Of a stretch of DNA of 59,862 nt, positions 1 through 8,790 are shown piece by piece; position 1 is the stretch's first letter; each line of letters opens with the position of its first letter. Under the pieces are notes generated by a model, which had not been told where the DNA came from, made no database searches, and saw only the letters and a list, made by a program, of their open reading frames with translations. Both the position numbers and the translations under genes were made by a program. This DNA is from a virus, in the IMG/VR virus record IMGVR_UViG_3300028862_000314, positions 1-59,862 of that record; one strand, written 5' to 3'.

Positions 1-509
1 GCTCTAATCCCAAATGACAGGGCCGCGAAGCTACAAGCGTAATTTACTGCCGGAAGTACGCCAGTTACGGATGCCATAAGACCGCCTCCATCGATAGAGC
101 ACAAATACTTGCCTACGCCATTTTTGTTAAACTTTGAAAATCCAATTAAAGGATATTGTGAAATTTTAATTCTTCTTTTATTGCCAACGCTTTCAAATGA
201 ATAATAATAAGAAGGCAATATACCTATGACCTGTCCATCAACTCCGGTTAAATTAGCGGCACTCCCATCTTCTTTTTTTGTATGATCTGTCTTTAATAGA
301 TAATAGTTAATTGATCTATCATTTTTTATACAAGCATAGCGTATTGAATTATAAATAGGTTGCGTTGTGATTAAACTCGCTAGTCCTATTCTTGTAATTG
401 ATGTCGATGGTACGGTTACGTCCCACTCCACGCCATACCATAGATTTTGGTTCACAAGTGAACAATTAGAAACCAAAGGAGAAAACCGAAATTCTTTAAA
501 TAAACTCAT
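1..509 (-). CDS. Tail/receptor-binding protein, N-terminal half (cut by window end)
   Basis: The ATG is at 509 and the frame stays open to position 1, giving about 169 residues that begin MSLFKEFRFSPLVSN. The sequence is beta-rich and ends ...SFAALSFGIRA. It continues naturally into the frame that is open at the other window end (TGWNPVSEFQDLQLQ at 59862), as in Bacteroidetes phage tail proteins with an R-x-G-W segment before the receptor-binding C-terminus. Joining the ends needs 2 extra nt modulo 3. It is the last gene before the window edge in the minus-strand tail operon. The role in host recognition is inferred from position and composition; no enzymatic motif is visible. Confidence 0.6.
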   Translation of the reverse strand, partial: MSLFKEFRFSPLVSNCSLVNQNLWYGVEWDVTVPSTSITRIGLASLITTQPIYNSIRYACIKNDRSINYYLLKTDHTKKEDGSAANLTGVDGQVIGILPSYYYSFESVGNKRRIKISQYPLIGFSKFNKNGVGKYLCSIDGGGLMASVTGVLPAVNYACSFAALSFGIR

Positions 510-521
510 AATCGTAATTTA

Positions 522-872
522 TTAAACTCCGAAACCGTCTGCTCTGTGGTATAGTCCGGCTCCTGCCGATAGCTTGATTGAAACTGCTACAAATCCAAAA
601 CCTACTGACATCCCTTTTGGGATAGGAATAGTATTTAGTTTTAATAGCGTAGTTACCCTTTCTGTCCCGTCTGCCGTTTTCACCGATTCGATTACCGATA
701 AATCATCCCATGATGTAAACCCGGTACAGTTTACTGTTACTTCTCCGTCTGCTGCCTTTATGTATGGGGTTCCGTTAATACCGGAAATATCTTCCAGTGC
801 CGGTCCTGATACTTCGCCTATGTAATCATGTGTTTTTCTCATGGTGTATGTATTAAAGATTTGAATCGTCAT
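522..872 (-). CDS. Hypothetical tail-operon protein (116 aa)
   Basis: Small beta-rich protein with a TADGE/TADGT repeat-like pattern and a glycine-rich C-terminus. It overlaps the end of the upstream FISUMP gene by 20 nt and sits 12 nt before the split tail gene, so it belongs to the same tail transcript. The start at 872 has AAGG about 15 nt upstream; an internal ATG at 842 is an alternative that removes the overlap. It is probably a small virion or fibre-associated protein. I do not recognise a family. Confidence 0.6.
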   Translation of the reverse strand: MTIQIFNTYTMRKTHDYIGEVSGPALEDISGINGTPYIKAADGEVTVNCTGFTSWDDLSVIESVKTADGTERVTTLLKLNTIPIPKGMSVGFGFVAVSIKLSAGAGLYHRADGFGV

Positions 873-1554
873 TATTGTATGAACACCTTGCTCCGGTGGT
901 AAGTGCTGCCCAGGCTGTATTATCTTCTATTAGTGGAATCAATGAACCATCTGAATAGTGTGTTGTCTTTAGATTTGAAGCCATCCATACCTGTGTGCCT
1001 ATTTTAACGGTTTTGTAATGGTTTAAGTCATAGTCTATGTAATCATTGCAGTATTCGCCATCGGCAAGTAGAAGTTCGGATTCGGTGGCTAAACGGAATA
1101 AGCGAATACCACACCCCATTGTATTATATATAACACCCGCTATACCGATTGAAGGGGTATCGTTCCCAACACTCACATAATATCCATTTCCTAACTCGTC
1201 ATCATCGCTACACCAATTACTGGATGCTGATTTTAGTGCATAAAATACGCCCTTTAATTCTTCTTCTGGGGAACCATTCCTCAGTCCATTACCAAGTAGT
1301 TTAAAATTAACTGAGTTTAATGCGCCCTCATTTGGTTCATCCCAATGTATTAACCCCTGCTCTTTCAATAATCCGCCCGAAGTTTCATCATCTCCTAAAT
1401 AGTCAGATAATGTTTGCCAATCGGTACTTTCTGGCACACTAAAATCACCTTCCGCAATCAACGGATTACTTGCAGCATACCAATTATATAACGCACCGTA
1501 ATTTTTAGGTGTTACCACATTCCGTTTTTTCGGTGTGAATAGTATCATCCCCAT
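853..1554 (-). CDS. FISUMP-domain tail protein
   Basis: A 233-residue protein with features of the Fibrobacter succinogenes major paralogous (FISUMP) domain. It has an early YGALYNWYAA motif, a WQTLSDYLG segment, FxLLGNGLRN, a YYVSVGND core and a C-terminal block (KIGTQVWMASNLKTTHYSDG) typical of the family. The fold is related to C-type lectin/sulfatase-modifying domains and is used for surface binding. Within the tail operon, a receptor-binding or tail-tip adhesin role is likely. Its start overlaps the stop of the upstream gene by one base (1554). No reverse transcriptase or template repeat was seen nearby, so I do not claim diversity generation. Confidence 0.75.
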   Translation of the reverse strand: MGMILFTPKKRNVVTPKNYGALYNWYAASNPLIAEGDFSVPESTDWQTLSDYLGDDETSGGLLKEQGLIHWDEPNEGALNSVNFKLLGNGLRNGSPEEELKGVFYALKSASSNWCSDDDELGNGYYVSVGNDTPSIGIAGVIYNTMGCGIRLFRLATESELLLADGEYCNDYIDYDLNHYKTVKIGTQVWMASNLKTTHYSDGSLIPLIEDNTAWAALTTGARCSYNNDDSNL

Positions 1555-1958
1555 TACGTGCGCTTTATTTGTATGTTTCCCGATAATACGCAGTCGGCAT
1601 CTGTAGGCGGTGTAACAACCTCTAAGGTTAGTACGTCACCTGTTGTTACGTGAATATTGGAAACACCGGTTAAATCTATATTCATTAGGCCCCCACTGTT
1701 GAAATTTTCAACTTCCGAGATTGGTATTCCATTAATTGACATGGTTAGGGTAACTGTGTCAATATCATTTCTAAGAAATACCTTTTCAAGCGTATAGTTG
1801 TACCTTGCGAACACGTCAAGGTAATATAACTGACCAGCAATTGACGTGCCTATATCGGAGAATATAAACGATATAGTATCTGTATTCAAACTCGAATTGA
1901 GAATCTTATTCCCATCGAAGTCCTGATCTCTACCGTATTTCTTTGGTCTTACTGTCAT
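1554..1958 (-). CDS. Hypothetical virion protein (134 aa)
   Basis: Beta-rich 134-residue protein beginning MTVRPKKYGRDQDFDG, with an all-beta core (TLTMSINGIPIS, GDVLTLEVVTPP) resembling small phage decoration or fibre-attachment modules. It overlaps the upstream gene by 4 nt (ATGA-type coupling) and the downstream FISUMP gene by one base. No catalytic motif. Virion function is inferred from operon position. Confidence 0.65.
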   Translation of the reverse strand: MTVRPKKYGRDQDFDGNKILNSSLNTDTISFIFSDIGTSIAGQLYYLDVFARYNYTLEKVFLRNDIDTVTLTMSINGIPISEVENFNSGGLMNIDLTGVSNIHVTTGDVLTLEVVTPPTDADCVLSGNIQIKRT

Positions 1959-2971
1959 GAGAAATAGAGTATTCCTGATTTATTACCTATCCATTGGCAA
2001 ATTGTTATGTTCACATCAATTGGTTCGGTGTCAATGTCAAATTCATCCCCGGCACTATCTATCATTTGTACGGTAGGCATATATTTACCTAACCCGTGTT
2101 CTACGATAACATACGATACGTCATAGAAATTCTGTTCGTATGTGCCTGCCGGGGAAGTGTAAAGCTCATAGGCTGTTCCTGACCAACTGTACATTAACTT
2201 TGCTGTACGGTCAACATAGATTATGTCTGCTACTCCCGTTAGTGGGAATGCGGCAAAGTTTAAGAAGTATAAAACCTCTTGTGTAGGGGTTTGGGTAGGC
2301 GGTACATATCCGCTTTCTCCTGTAGTCGTATCGGTAATTGTTCCAGTTTCTGGATCCACGGTGATAATTTCCTGTTGAAATTCCGGAAGGATATTAAAAT
2401 ACTGAACCATCGGTTTGTACAATTCCGTCAAACTATTGTTATACTGCGTCAACAATCCCGGTATTCTTGCCTGTTCAACGTTAACCAAATCTATTTGCCT
2501 GGTTATGATAAACCATTTTAATATTACCGTTGAAACAAACAGTTCTTCAATGGCAGTATCAATCATTGGTAACAGGTTGGCATTATACCCTAACTTATTG
2601 GCAAGCCTGAACCCGTAAGCAATAATTGTAGTTACTGCCGGTGGTATGCTGTCATTTTCACCTCCTACGGTTCCCCCTGTTGCAGTTTCATCAGCAAGTG
2701 ATAAGGTTATGCTCCTGTTCTTTATAAGTGAATCAGGAATGTTCTTTGAAAGTTTATAGGCTATCTGGAAAATATGTGATATAGCCCTGTCACATTCTGA
2801 ATAGATAAGTTTAAGATCATCGGAGGTCAATAACAGTTCTTCCCTGTTTACCGGGGCCTTGTCTGTTTCAACTATTGAACGTACCGGATAACCGGAATAC
2901 ATTTTCAACCGGTCTATAATATCCTCCGTCTTATAAATGAAAAGAATCTGTGAACCGATTGTTTTGTACAT
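1955..2971 (-). CDS. Putative tail/neck structural protein (338 aa)
   Basis: The N-terminal half is helical (GYPVRSIVETDKAPVN, SDDLKLIYSECDRAISHIF); the C-terminal beta domain includes VIVEHGLGKYMPTVQMIDS, a segment common in phage tail-appendage proteins. A Thr/Pro-rich linker around residues 215-230 joins them. It lies between the helical 168-residue protein and the FISUMP block, so it may be an adaptor connecting the tail to its fibres. The exact role is unknown. Confidence 0.6.
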   Translation of the reverse strand: MYKTIGSQILFIYKTEDIIDRLKMYSGYPVRSIVETDKAPVNREELLLTSDDLKLIYSECDRAISHIFQIAYKLSKNIPDSLIKNRSITLSLADETATGGTVGGENDSIPPAVTTIIAYGFRLANKLGYNANLLPMIDTAIEELFVSTVILKWFIITRQIDLVNVEQARIPGLLTQYNNSLTELYKPMVQYFNILPEFQQEIITVDPETGTITDTTTGESGYVPPTQTPTQEVLYFLNFAAFPLTGVADIIYVDRTAKLMYSWSGTAYELYTSPAGTYEQNFYDVSYVIVEHGLGKYMPTVQMIDSAGDEFDIDTEPIDVNITICQWIGNKSGILYFS

Positions 2972-2972
2972 T

Positions 2973-3479
2973 TTATAGGTAGGTGTAAGGCCTTCTTATT
3001 GGTGTTTTCCGGCTGTTAATAATCTTCCTTAGTTCTAACTCTGCGTTAGAGTATTTCAATTCTTCTACCAGGTAAGCCTGTTGCTGTCCGGTTGTCATAT
3101 ACCAGTCTTTCAAACAGTATGCTATTAGTATCTTCTCCCCGGCAAGGTTTAACGCTGAACTTAAAGCTAGATCCCAGTTTTCATTCATCCACAATTCATA
3201 CGTTATTGTCCTTTTCTGTGTCGTGGTGTTCAGGAAATCATATTGAAATGGTGTTGCTGATTTACGTGTAAGTGATTGAAGTTTCTGGTATAAGTCACTG
3301 GCTGCATCCCTCAAATTAAAAGCTGCCAGATCGAGTTCAGCATCAGTAATAGCAAGGTTACTTTCCTGTGTTGCTCCGGCCTGATTTGCATTATGACTAC
3401 CGGTATATAAACTACGTAACTGCAACTGTTTATTTAACAGTGCAATGTCGTAAGTAAGTATTACCTTGTTATAGATCAT
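2973..3479 (-). CDS. Hypothetical helical tail/neck protein (168 aa)
   Basis: Almost wholly alpha-helical protein (LNKQLQLRSLY, AELDLAAFNLRDAASDLYQKL) with a basic C-terminus (RKTPIRRPYTYL). It overlaps the preceding fibre gene by 4 nt and is one base from the next gene, so it is tightly coupled. Size and position fit a minor head-tail or fibre-linking protein. No family is recognised. Confidence 0.6.
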   Translation of the reverse strand: MIYNKVILTYDIALLNKQLQLRSLYTGSHNANQAGATQESNLAITDAELDLAAFNLRDAASDLYQKLQSLTRKSATPFQYDFLNTTTQKRTITYELWMNENWDLALSSALNLAGEKILIAYCLKDWYMTTGQQQAYLVEELKYSNAELELRKIINSRKTPIRRPYTYL

Positions 3480-4621
3480 AGTGATGTGCTTTCAAATGCT
3501 TCAACAAATGCGGTCCAATAAACTGTTGTATTTGCAAGGCCGGTACAATTAATTGTTAATCCCTTAAAAGCCCCGGGAGGTGGTGGACCTGCTGCATCAT
3601 ACTGACTAATGAATACACTGACGTTTATTGCCGGTGAACCGTAGTCAATAAATGTGTTATCTGTTGCAGGATTGGCTATTATGTTTCCCGATGCCCAAAC
3701 ATACCCGTCAGAATCTACTCCTGTTAGGTATTGGTATTCCCAGCTTTTGGCTTTTTTACCTCCTTTTACAACTGCCAGGACAATAATTTTAAGCAGGTAG
3801 CTCTTATTATCTTCAAACCCGTATTGAAAAGGTAATACCATTAATTGAGTAGTGGAGTTTAGCGTGGTAAGCCTCATTGAGGACCTTGAACGCTGCGAAT
3901 CACCTACATTTGTGAATACTCCCGATGATTCAGCTACATCACCTTTGCGTAATGCTTTTGTTTTAACTCCCAATGCTGTTGATCCCTCGCCTTGTGCTAC
4001 TGTTGCGCTACCCGGGGCAAATGAATTAACTCCATTAGCTGCTGATGCACCACCAATACTTTCAATTCCTGATGTCGCATTCGTTGAAACGTGTTTACGG
4101 AATACAGGAGGTAGAATTGTTGATATTTTACTGAACGGCATTATTAACCAGGCTGCATGATCGGCATAATTAAACCCGGGATTATCTGCTAAAGCAATAA
4201 CCCAATCCCCGTTCTGGAATATTTCATTTACATCGTTTACTTCTGCAACTATAATAAAGTCCATCTTCTTAATACGGTCCGTATTTGGGGCAATATATAA
4301 GTTCTGGAAAGCCTGTGATAATGGATGCGTAATACTTAAAAAGTTCAATGAGTTTTCACCGTGTAATACCCTTGATTTTGGTGTTACAGCTAACTGTCCG
4401 TTTAAAATAAGAGGAACAGAACCACCCATTGCGTTAATAGCTGCTACAATCTCCGGTCCTGTCATGGTAACTACTCCGGTCCCGTCAGGTAATCCCTGAA
4501 TAGCTGTTGCATGTAATCTGTTAGTTCCTGTCAATAACTCCAATGCAGTCACTATCTGCGCCCCTGTCATGGACGATAGTGTTGTAGCAAGTAATTCAAC
4601 TGTTATGTTATACTCAGCCAT
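3476..4621 (-). CDS. Tail fibre with YadA-like head repeats
   Basis: A 381-residue fibre protein. Residues about 1-70 hold two repeated helical units (LLATTLSSMTGAQIVTALEL and TGPEIVAAINAMGG). The middle has the trimeric-adhesin signature of spaced Ala/Gly/Ser (GVNSFAPGSATVAQGEGSTA then LGVKTKA) followed by a neck-like motif. A beta C-terminal domain with a PPPPGAF loop follows. These are features of homotrimeric beta-helical stalks. It overlaps the upstream gene by 8 nt. It is probably a side fibre or spike; the receptor is unknown. Confidence 0.7.
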   Translation of the reverse strand: MAEYNITVELLATTLSSMTGAQIVTALELLTGTNRLHATAIQGLPDGTGVVTMTGPEIVAAINAMGGSVPLILNGQLAVTPKSRVLHGENSLNFLSITHPLSQAFQNLYIAPNTDRIKKMDFIIVAEVNDVNEIFQNGDWVIALADNPGFNYADHAAWLIMPFSKISTILPPVFRKHVSTNATSGIESIGGASAANGVNSFAPGSATVAQGEGSTALGVKTKALRKGDVAESSGVFTNVGDSQRSRSSMRLTTLNSTTQLMVLPFQYGFEDNKSYLLKIIVLAVVKGGKKAKSWEYQYLTGVDSDGYVWASGNIIANPATDNTFIDYGSPAINVSVFISQYDAAGPPPPGAFKGLTINCTGLANTTVYWTAFVEAFESTSL

Positions 4622-4970
4622 TGTCTGCAGGGTTAAGATTTAATAATGCTGCTTTCTCAATTTGCACGTCCCCTCCGGGCATGTTTGCATTTGCTACGAT
4701 AATTTTAACCTCAATGTCATAATTACCGGCATGTTTCTTTTTTAATATGGATTCATTACAGTACAATACGCACTTATCATCCACAATACTCAATGTTTCA
4801 AATCCGGTTTGAGCTACCCGGCTCCATTTAATAGCTACTTCACCACTGATCCTGTTTACTAATCTCATTTCGATATTAGTAATAGTAGAAAGCGAAGGGG
4901 AAACTGCTACCCCCTCGCTATCTTTCAGAGTTACTCTGATCGTGTGGCTTTCGCCTTGGTAACTTCTCAC
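4614..4970 (-). CDS. Ig-like/BppU-N-like structural protein
   Basis: A 118-residue all-beta protein starting MRSYQGESHTIRVTLKDSEG. The pattern GxSxTIRVTLKDxxG...EMRLVNR resembles the N-terminal domain of baseplate upper proteins (BppU) or phage Ig-like modules used to anchor fibres. It lies immediately upstream of the fibre gene with an 8-nt overlap, consistent with a fibre-anchoring partner. The assignment is by pattern only. Confidence 0.55.
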   Translation of the reverse strand: MRSYQGESHTIRVTLKDSEGVAVSPSLSTITNIEMRLVNRISGEVAIKWSRVAQTGFETLSIVDDKCVLYCNESILKKKHAGNYDIEVKIIVANANMPGGDVQIEKAALLNLNPADNG

Positions 4971-4972
4971 TA

Positions 4973-5491
4973 TTACAGTCCGCTTACGTCCTCGTAAGTA
5001 ACATAAACGCTGGCTTTACCTGCCAACAGTGCTGCCCAGTTTCCACCGGTAGGTGCTGCTCCGATATAAACATGCGAAGCTCCGATAACAATAGCAACAG
5101 GTGTATATCCTGCGCCTACTGCGGTCTGACCTATGGCATTTGCAGCTATAAGGTCGGTATCGGCAAAGAACTGTGCGCCTGAACTCGAATTTCCAGCCTC
5201 AACAGTAAAAGCGGTAATGCTTGTTCCTGCCCATGCAACATCTGTTACAAAGACAACATCACGAACACGGCTTTTAGCCGGAACGATTGCACCTAGGTCA
5301 ATAACCTGCTGTGTGGTGTTGGCTGCTGTTACGAAATTAAAGTCACAACCGGCTACGCCTACGGCCCCGATTGTTTTCTTAATGGATTTTATTGATAGGG
5401 CTGCGAAGTTTGCATCTGCCCGTTTGCAGGCTGCATCAAATGATGCTTTGCTTAATCCTGCTGAGTTATTTTCATCGTGTACTTTTTCCAT
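4973..5491 (-). CDS. Putative head fibre or decoration protein (172 aa)
   Basis: Short acidic helical N-terminus (MEKVHDENNSAGLSKASFD) followed by an Ala/Gly/Thr-rich beta domain (VIDLGAIVPAKSRVRDVVFV ... VGAGYTPVAIVIGASHVYIG). The pattern of bulk surface addition plus a jelly-roll-like repeat resembles head decoration proteins of Bacteroidetes phages. Neighbours are the ring-like protein (5495-6082) and the Ig-like protein. Confident as a virion gene, less so for the exact role. Confidence 0.6.
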   Translation of the reverse strand: MEKVHDENNSAGLSKASFDAACKRADANFAALSIKSIKKTIGAVGVAGCDFNFVTAANTTQQVIDLGAIVPAKSRVRDVVFVTDVAWAGTSITAFTVEAGNSSSGAQFFADTDLIAANAIGQTAVGAGYTPVAIVIGASHVYIGAAPTGGNWAALLAGKASVYVTYEDVSGL

Positions 5492-5494
5492 TGC

Positions 5495-6082
5495 TTATTT
5501 GGTTGTTAGAAATTCAGTTACTTTGTTTAATGCTGCCTTACCGGCCTCTACTTCACCCATAATTTGGAGTGTAGTACTTGCTATATACCAGGCTACAGGA
5601 TCTAGTATTTCTACCGTCACATCTTCTGGCGTAGGAATGGCTATATAAAAGCCTTCGGTTACAGTTCCCGGGGCCGATGTATTGAACATCAGTTTAAGTC
5701 CGGTATTCTTAGTTACGCAAGCTCTTATTCTCGAATTTCCACCGCTTACATAACTGTAATACATAAAAATATGATCCCTTCCACCTTCGGTAACAAGGTC
5801 CGATTCAGTAACAGGCCGGGTAAGATTAGTAGTATTGAAGCGTACTAGCCTTAAAAAATCGGTAGGGAGTGTTATTTCACTTAACCCGGCCTGAGTTTCT
5901 GTTATGGTTCCGGTAATAGGTTTGAAGGGAAGAAAACGAACTGGCAAAAACTTAAAAGCATTACTCAACTGCTCGTCAAGTATCTGGTCAATGGTTTGAT
6001 TGCTGACAACTTCGATAGCATTATCGGTGACAACATCGTCAATCCTGACCTGAACTGCTTTTATGAGTTGCGTTCTGTTCAT
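5495..6082 (-). CDS. Head-tail adaptor/ring protein (gp11/gp4-like)
   Basis: A 195-residue protein: N-terminal helix (MNRTQLIKAVQVRIDDVV), a beta hairpin with the signature ITLPTDFLRLVRF, and a C-terminal helical hairpin rich in Ala (ASTTLQIMGEVEAGKAALNK). This arrangement matches podoviral adaptor or tail-tubular A proteins (T7 gp11, P22 gp4, crAss-like ring proteins) that dock on the portal. One base overlaps the upstream gene (6082). Confidence 0.65.
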   Translation of the reverse strand: MNRTQLIKAVQVRIDDVVTDNAIEVVSNQTIDQILDEQLSNAFKFLPVRFLPFKPITGTITETQAGLSEITLPTDFLRLVRFNTTNLTRPVTESDLVTEGGRDHIFMYYSYVSGGNSRIRACVTKNTGLKLMFNTSAPGTVTEGFYIAIPTPEDVTVEILDPVAWYIASTTLQIMGEVEAGKAALNKVTEFLTTK

Positions 6083-6540
6083 TACGGTTTCCAGTTAGGG
6101 AATATGAGGTTAGCTACTTTAGCCTCGTTCATTATCATCTGAGTGTTTTTCAATCTGCTGAACGGCACATCGAAATTATGATTCAGGTAAAGTTTAGCAT
6201 CCTGCCCGGTATTAACATCTTCAACCAATACATCACCGGTATTTGTGAGTACGGTTTTAGGCTTTTCTTCGGTAGGTACTACTACTTTAGGTTCTGCAGG
6301 TTTTTCAGCTTCGGGAAGTTTACCTTCTTCTTCTGCTGTTTTAACCAACTTAAAGGAACTGCCATAATGCTCGTGTGATTCCAATTCAGCCTGAATGAGC
6401 TTATTGGAAGTCCTGTAAGTCCCATTCTCTCTAACAGGATAATGACGGCCTCCTTTAAAGGCGCACTCTACACCCACCCCGTTAACTTCAACGGTGAGTA
6501 TGAGTTTCATGTATTGTATTGACTGATACGTTTTCATCAT
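6082..6540 (-). CDS. Hypothetical head-operon protein (152 aa)
   Basis: The N-terminal beta part (KLILTVEVNGVGVECAFKGG, YRTSNKLIQAELESHEHYGS) resembles the small domain found in proteins encoded between capsid and connector genes of many phages. A Pro/Glu/Lys-rich linker (about residues 75-95) leads to a short C-terminal segment ending FPNWKP. It lies 50 nt after the capsid gene beyond a hairpin terminator, so its expression is probably lower than the capsid's. Alternative starts exist at the internal Met residues near the N-terminus. Confidence 0.6.
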   Translation of the reverse strand: MMKTYQSIQYMKLILTVEVNGVGVECAFKGGRHYPVRENGTYRTSNKLIQAELESHEHYGSSFKLVKTAEEEGKLPEAEKPAEPKVVVPTEEKPKTVLTNTGDVLVEDVNTGQDAKLYLNHNFDVPFSRLKNTQMIMNEAKVANLIFPNWKP

Positions 6541-6552
6541 GGCTTTAAAAAA

Positions 6553-6585
6553 TTAAAGCCCCCTCCCCGAAGGAAAGGGGCTTAA
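6553..6585 (-). terminator. Hairpin terminator/attenuator after the capsid gene
   Basis: GC-rich hairpin: TAAAGCCCCCTCC pairs with GGAAAGGGGCTTA around a short CCGAA-type loop, with T-runs on either side. It lies directly after the major capsid stop codon and before the next minus-strand gene. It could reduce read-through so that the capsid protein is made in excess. Confidence 0.65.
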
Positions 6586-6590
6586 TTTAT

Positions 6591-7934
6591 TTAGGAATTG
6601 GCGGTTATCCATCCGTGTGTTCCCGGGTTACGGAACTCGCAACCGAAACAATCTTCAAGCCTCCATGCGTTTACTTTGCTGATACCTGTTTTGTCAAGTT
6701 CTAATTTAGTCCATGACATAGGCATACGTTCACGTCTGCGAATTTTGGTAGGGTCAATAATATATCCATCATATTCGTGGCCTACCTGGTTCAGTGATTT
6801 ATCGTGAACAATGTAGAACTGGCCGAATACAGTATCAATAACATTGAATTTTACACCAAACTTAATTTCGGTTACTTTGGCATCTACCTGTTTCTGAATG
6901 GTAGGTACTTTCATTAAACCTGCAATAAGTTTACTACCGGCTCCCATCATACGCATTGACGAACCGTTGTTATCGGAGAACATTTGTTCAGCCCAATCAA
7001 TGAATTTGTTACCTGATAACAGGTTTGTTGCTGTACTTGCCTTTGAATAGTCAAGGCCTACTCCTGCAAACTCCTGTAAACCTCCTGAGAAGTATTTGAA
7101 CTTATTGGTTTTAGGGTCAAGCCTATAAGCCCTTGCACCTAACAGCGAAGCAAGGTTAGCTTTCAAACGCATGTCATAGATAGTGTCTGCCTTGAACTCA
7201 ATCATTCCGTAGTCAACTTCCTGTAAGTTCAATGCCTGGTAAATACCTTCTTCTACCTGTGCCATGTGTGCCTGGGTGAAGTTATAGGTTTTATTCGGCA
7301 TCATCTGGTGTGCTTCCGTCTGTGCTGCGGTTTCTTCTTTCGCATTACCTATACAATAAATAGGTGTTTCGTCAGCAATAGAAGGTATGATAGTAAGGTT
7401 CCCGGACTCTACACCGTTAACGGCATATACCTGAATGGTTCCGTTTGAAATGTTCTTATCCGTTACCTGAAGGCGTAGTTTTGATCCACTTACTCCATTT
7501 GCGAAAATGCTAGGCAGGTAAGCTACATCATCAATACTCCAATTAGAAGCGTTACCGACATAAATGTCTTTAAGTCCGGCTGATCCAGTAGTAAACGGCT
7601 GTTTAACTAAGTCCTCAATAGAACGAGTTGTGTTTTCGTAGAACTCAAACTTCCATGCTTCCGCTACATCACCTGCTCCAATTTCACGAAGCATTGTATC
7701 CATAGGTACATCATCAGGTCGGATAAGAGATATTTTCTTACTAATATCCGTTAGGTTCATTCCTGGTGCTGCTGTATTTGCGGCTGCTGTATCTACCGTT
7801 CCGGTAATACCTACACCTGCAGCAATCATAACTCCGGCTCCCAAAAGAGAAACCCCGGCGGTGGCTATCATTGTTCCTAACACGAGCGCAAGCACCAAAA
7901 CGCCAAGTGCGGTTTTTAACATTCGATTTTTCAT
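6591..7934 (-). CDS. Major capsid protein (SU10/DUF5309-like HK97 fold)
   Basis: A 447-residue protein placed right after the scaffold gene. The C-terminal half carries family features: VKFNVIDTVFGQFYIVHDKS, DGYIIDPTKIRRRER and a closing beta strand (EDCFGCEFRNPGTHGWI), as in SU10-type/DUF5309 capsids with an HK97 fold. The first 45 residues are strongly hydrophobic (LGVLVLALVLGTMIATAGV then GAGVMIAAGVGI), like a signal or membrane segment, which is odd for a capsid subunit and may be a removable delta-type region. A hairpin terminator follows the gene, consistent with high expression. Confidence 0.85.
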   Translation of the reverse strand: MKNRMLKTALGVLVLALVLGTMIATAGVSLLGAGVMIAAGVGITGTVDTAAANTAAPGMNLTDISKKISLIRPDDVPMDTMLREIGAGDVAEAWKFEFYENTTRSIEDLVKQPFTTGSAGLKDIYVGNASNWSIDDVAYLPSIFANGVSGSKLRLQVTDKNISNGTIQVYAVNGVESGNLTIIPSIADETPIYCIGNAKEETAAQTEAHQMMPNKTYNFTQAHMAQVEEGIYQALNLQEVDYGMIEFKADTIYDMRLKANLASLLGARAYRLDPKTNKFKYFSGGLQEFAGVGLDYSKASTATNLLSGNKFIDWAEQMFSDNNGSSMRMMGAGSKLIAGLMKVPTIQKQVDAKVTEIKFGVKFNVIDTVFGQFYIVHDKSLNQVGHEYDGYIIDPTKIRRRERMPMSWTKLELDKTGISKVNAWRLEDCFGCEFRNPGTHGWITANS

Positions 7935-7977
7935 TTTATTTATTTGTTTGGTTTATAGTTGGCGCAGTGCGCTTTGA

Positions 7978-8790
7978 TTACATTCTTTGCCTTTTGGTAG
8001 CATAATCCACAATATCATCGAGATCGTGTTTAGGCTTTTCGGGTTCCGGTGCTTTTTGGGTGGTTCCCTGTGAAAGTATCTGAGGTAAACCATCACCGTT
8101 TTGTGTTGACTCCTTTGCTGTAAGCTCCTCAATGTTGGCGTTACGTCCTTTTATTTCGCCTTCTTCGGCTGCTACTGCCAGGTCCTCAGGTTTTGTTTTA
8201 GCTTCATACAGCGCATCAAGTAACCTTTCTGTGATCTTTCCTTTATACACATCGGAAAAAAGGCTGCTTAATTCATTGATGTATTCAGTCATTGCTTCAC
8301 CGTCAAGTCCGCGTTTTTCGCTCCATGCCTGAATTGTATTCTGGCTTTCGGCTGTATTGGCGTTTACTTCTCCGATAAATGCCTCATGTGCTGCCCGGTT
8401 TGCTTCTCTCATGGCTTTCTTTTCAGGCCACTTTGAAGGATCTGATTCAGCTAATGCCTTTTCCAGATCATCAGGGGAAACATGCAGGGCTAATGCTTCT
8501 GCCAGGTCAGCACCTTCTCCAATATCATCCAGTACTTGTGCCATTACAGGTTCAGCATAAAGAGCATCAATAACTTTCTTATTTGCTGTTTCGTTCTGTG
8601 TCCGGTAACCTTCATGCTCCGTCATTTTTTCATCGGCAGCACTCAGAATATCATCATCGGAAGCAAACTCCCTTTCGGGGTGCATCCCTTTGACACGATC
8701 AAGGAAGGGGTGACGTTGTGGTGGTGCTGCTTCGGTATTCTCTACCGGTGTTGCCTGTTCTTCAACGGGCATAATTTCTTGTTCCATCAC
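7978..8790 (-). CDS. Capsid scaffold protein
   Basis: A 270-residue acidic, almost fully helical protein (MMEQEIMPVEEQATP..., many Glu/Asp/Ala) ending in a basic helix (DIVDYATKRQRM). Gene order scaffold then major capsid, the charge pattern and the basic C-terminal capsid-binding tail are classic for scaffolds. It is the first gene of the minus-strand head operon, reading away from the divergent region at 8791-8932. No protease motif is visible. Confidence 0.75.
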   Translation of the reverse strand: MMEQEIMPVEEQATPVENTEAAPPQRHPFLDRVKGMHPEREFASDDDILSAADEKMTEHEGYRTQNETANKKVIDALYAEPVMAQVLDDIGEGADLAEALALHVSPDDLEKALAESDPSKWPEKKAMREANRAAHEAFIGEVNANTAESQNTIQAWSEKRGLDGEAMTEYINELSSLFSDVYKGKITERLLDALYEAKTKPEDLAVAAEEGEIKGRNANIEELTAKESTQNGDGLPQILSQGTTQKAPEPEKPKHDLDDIVDYATKRQRM

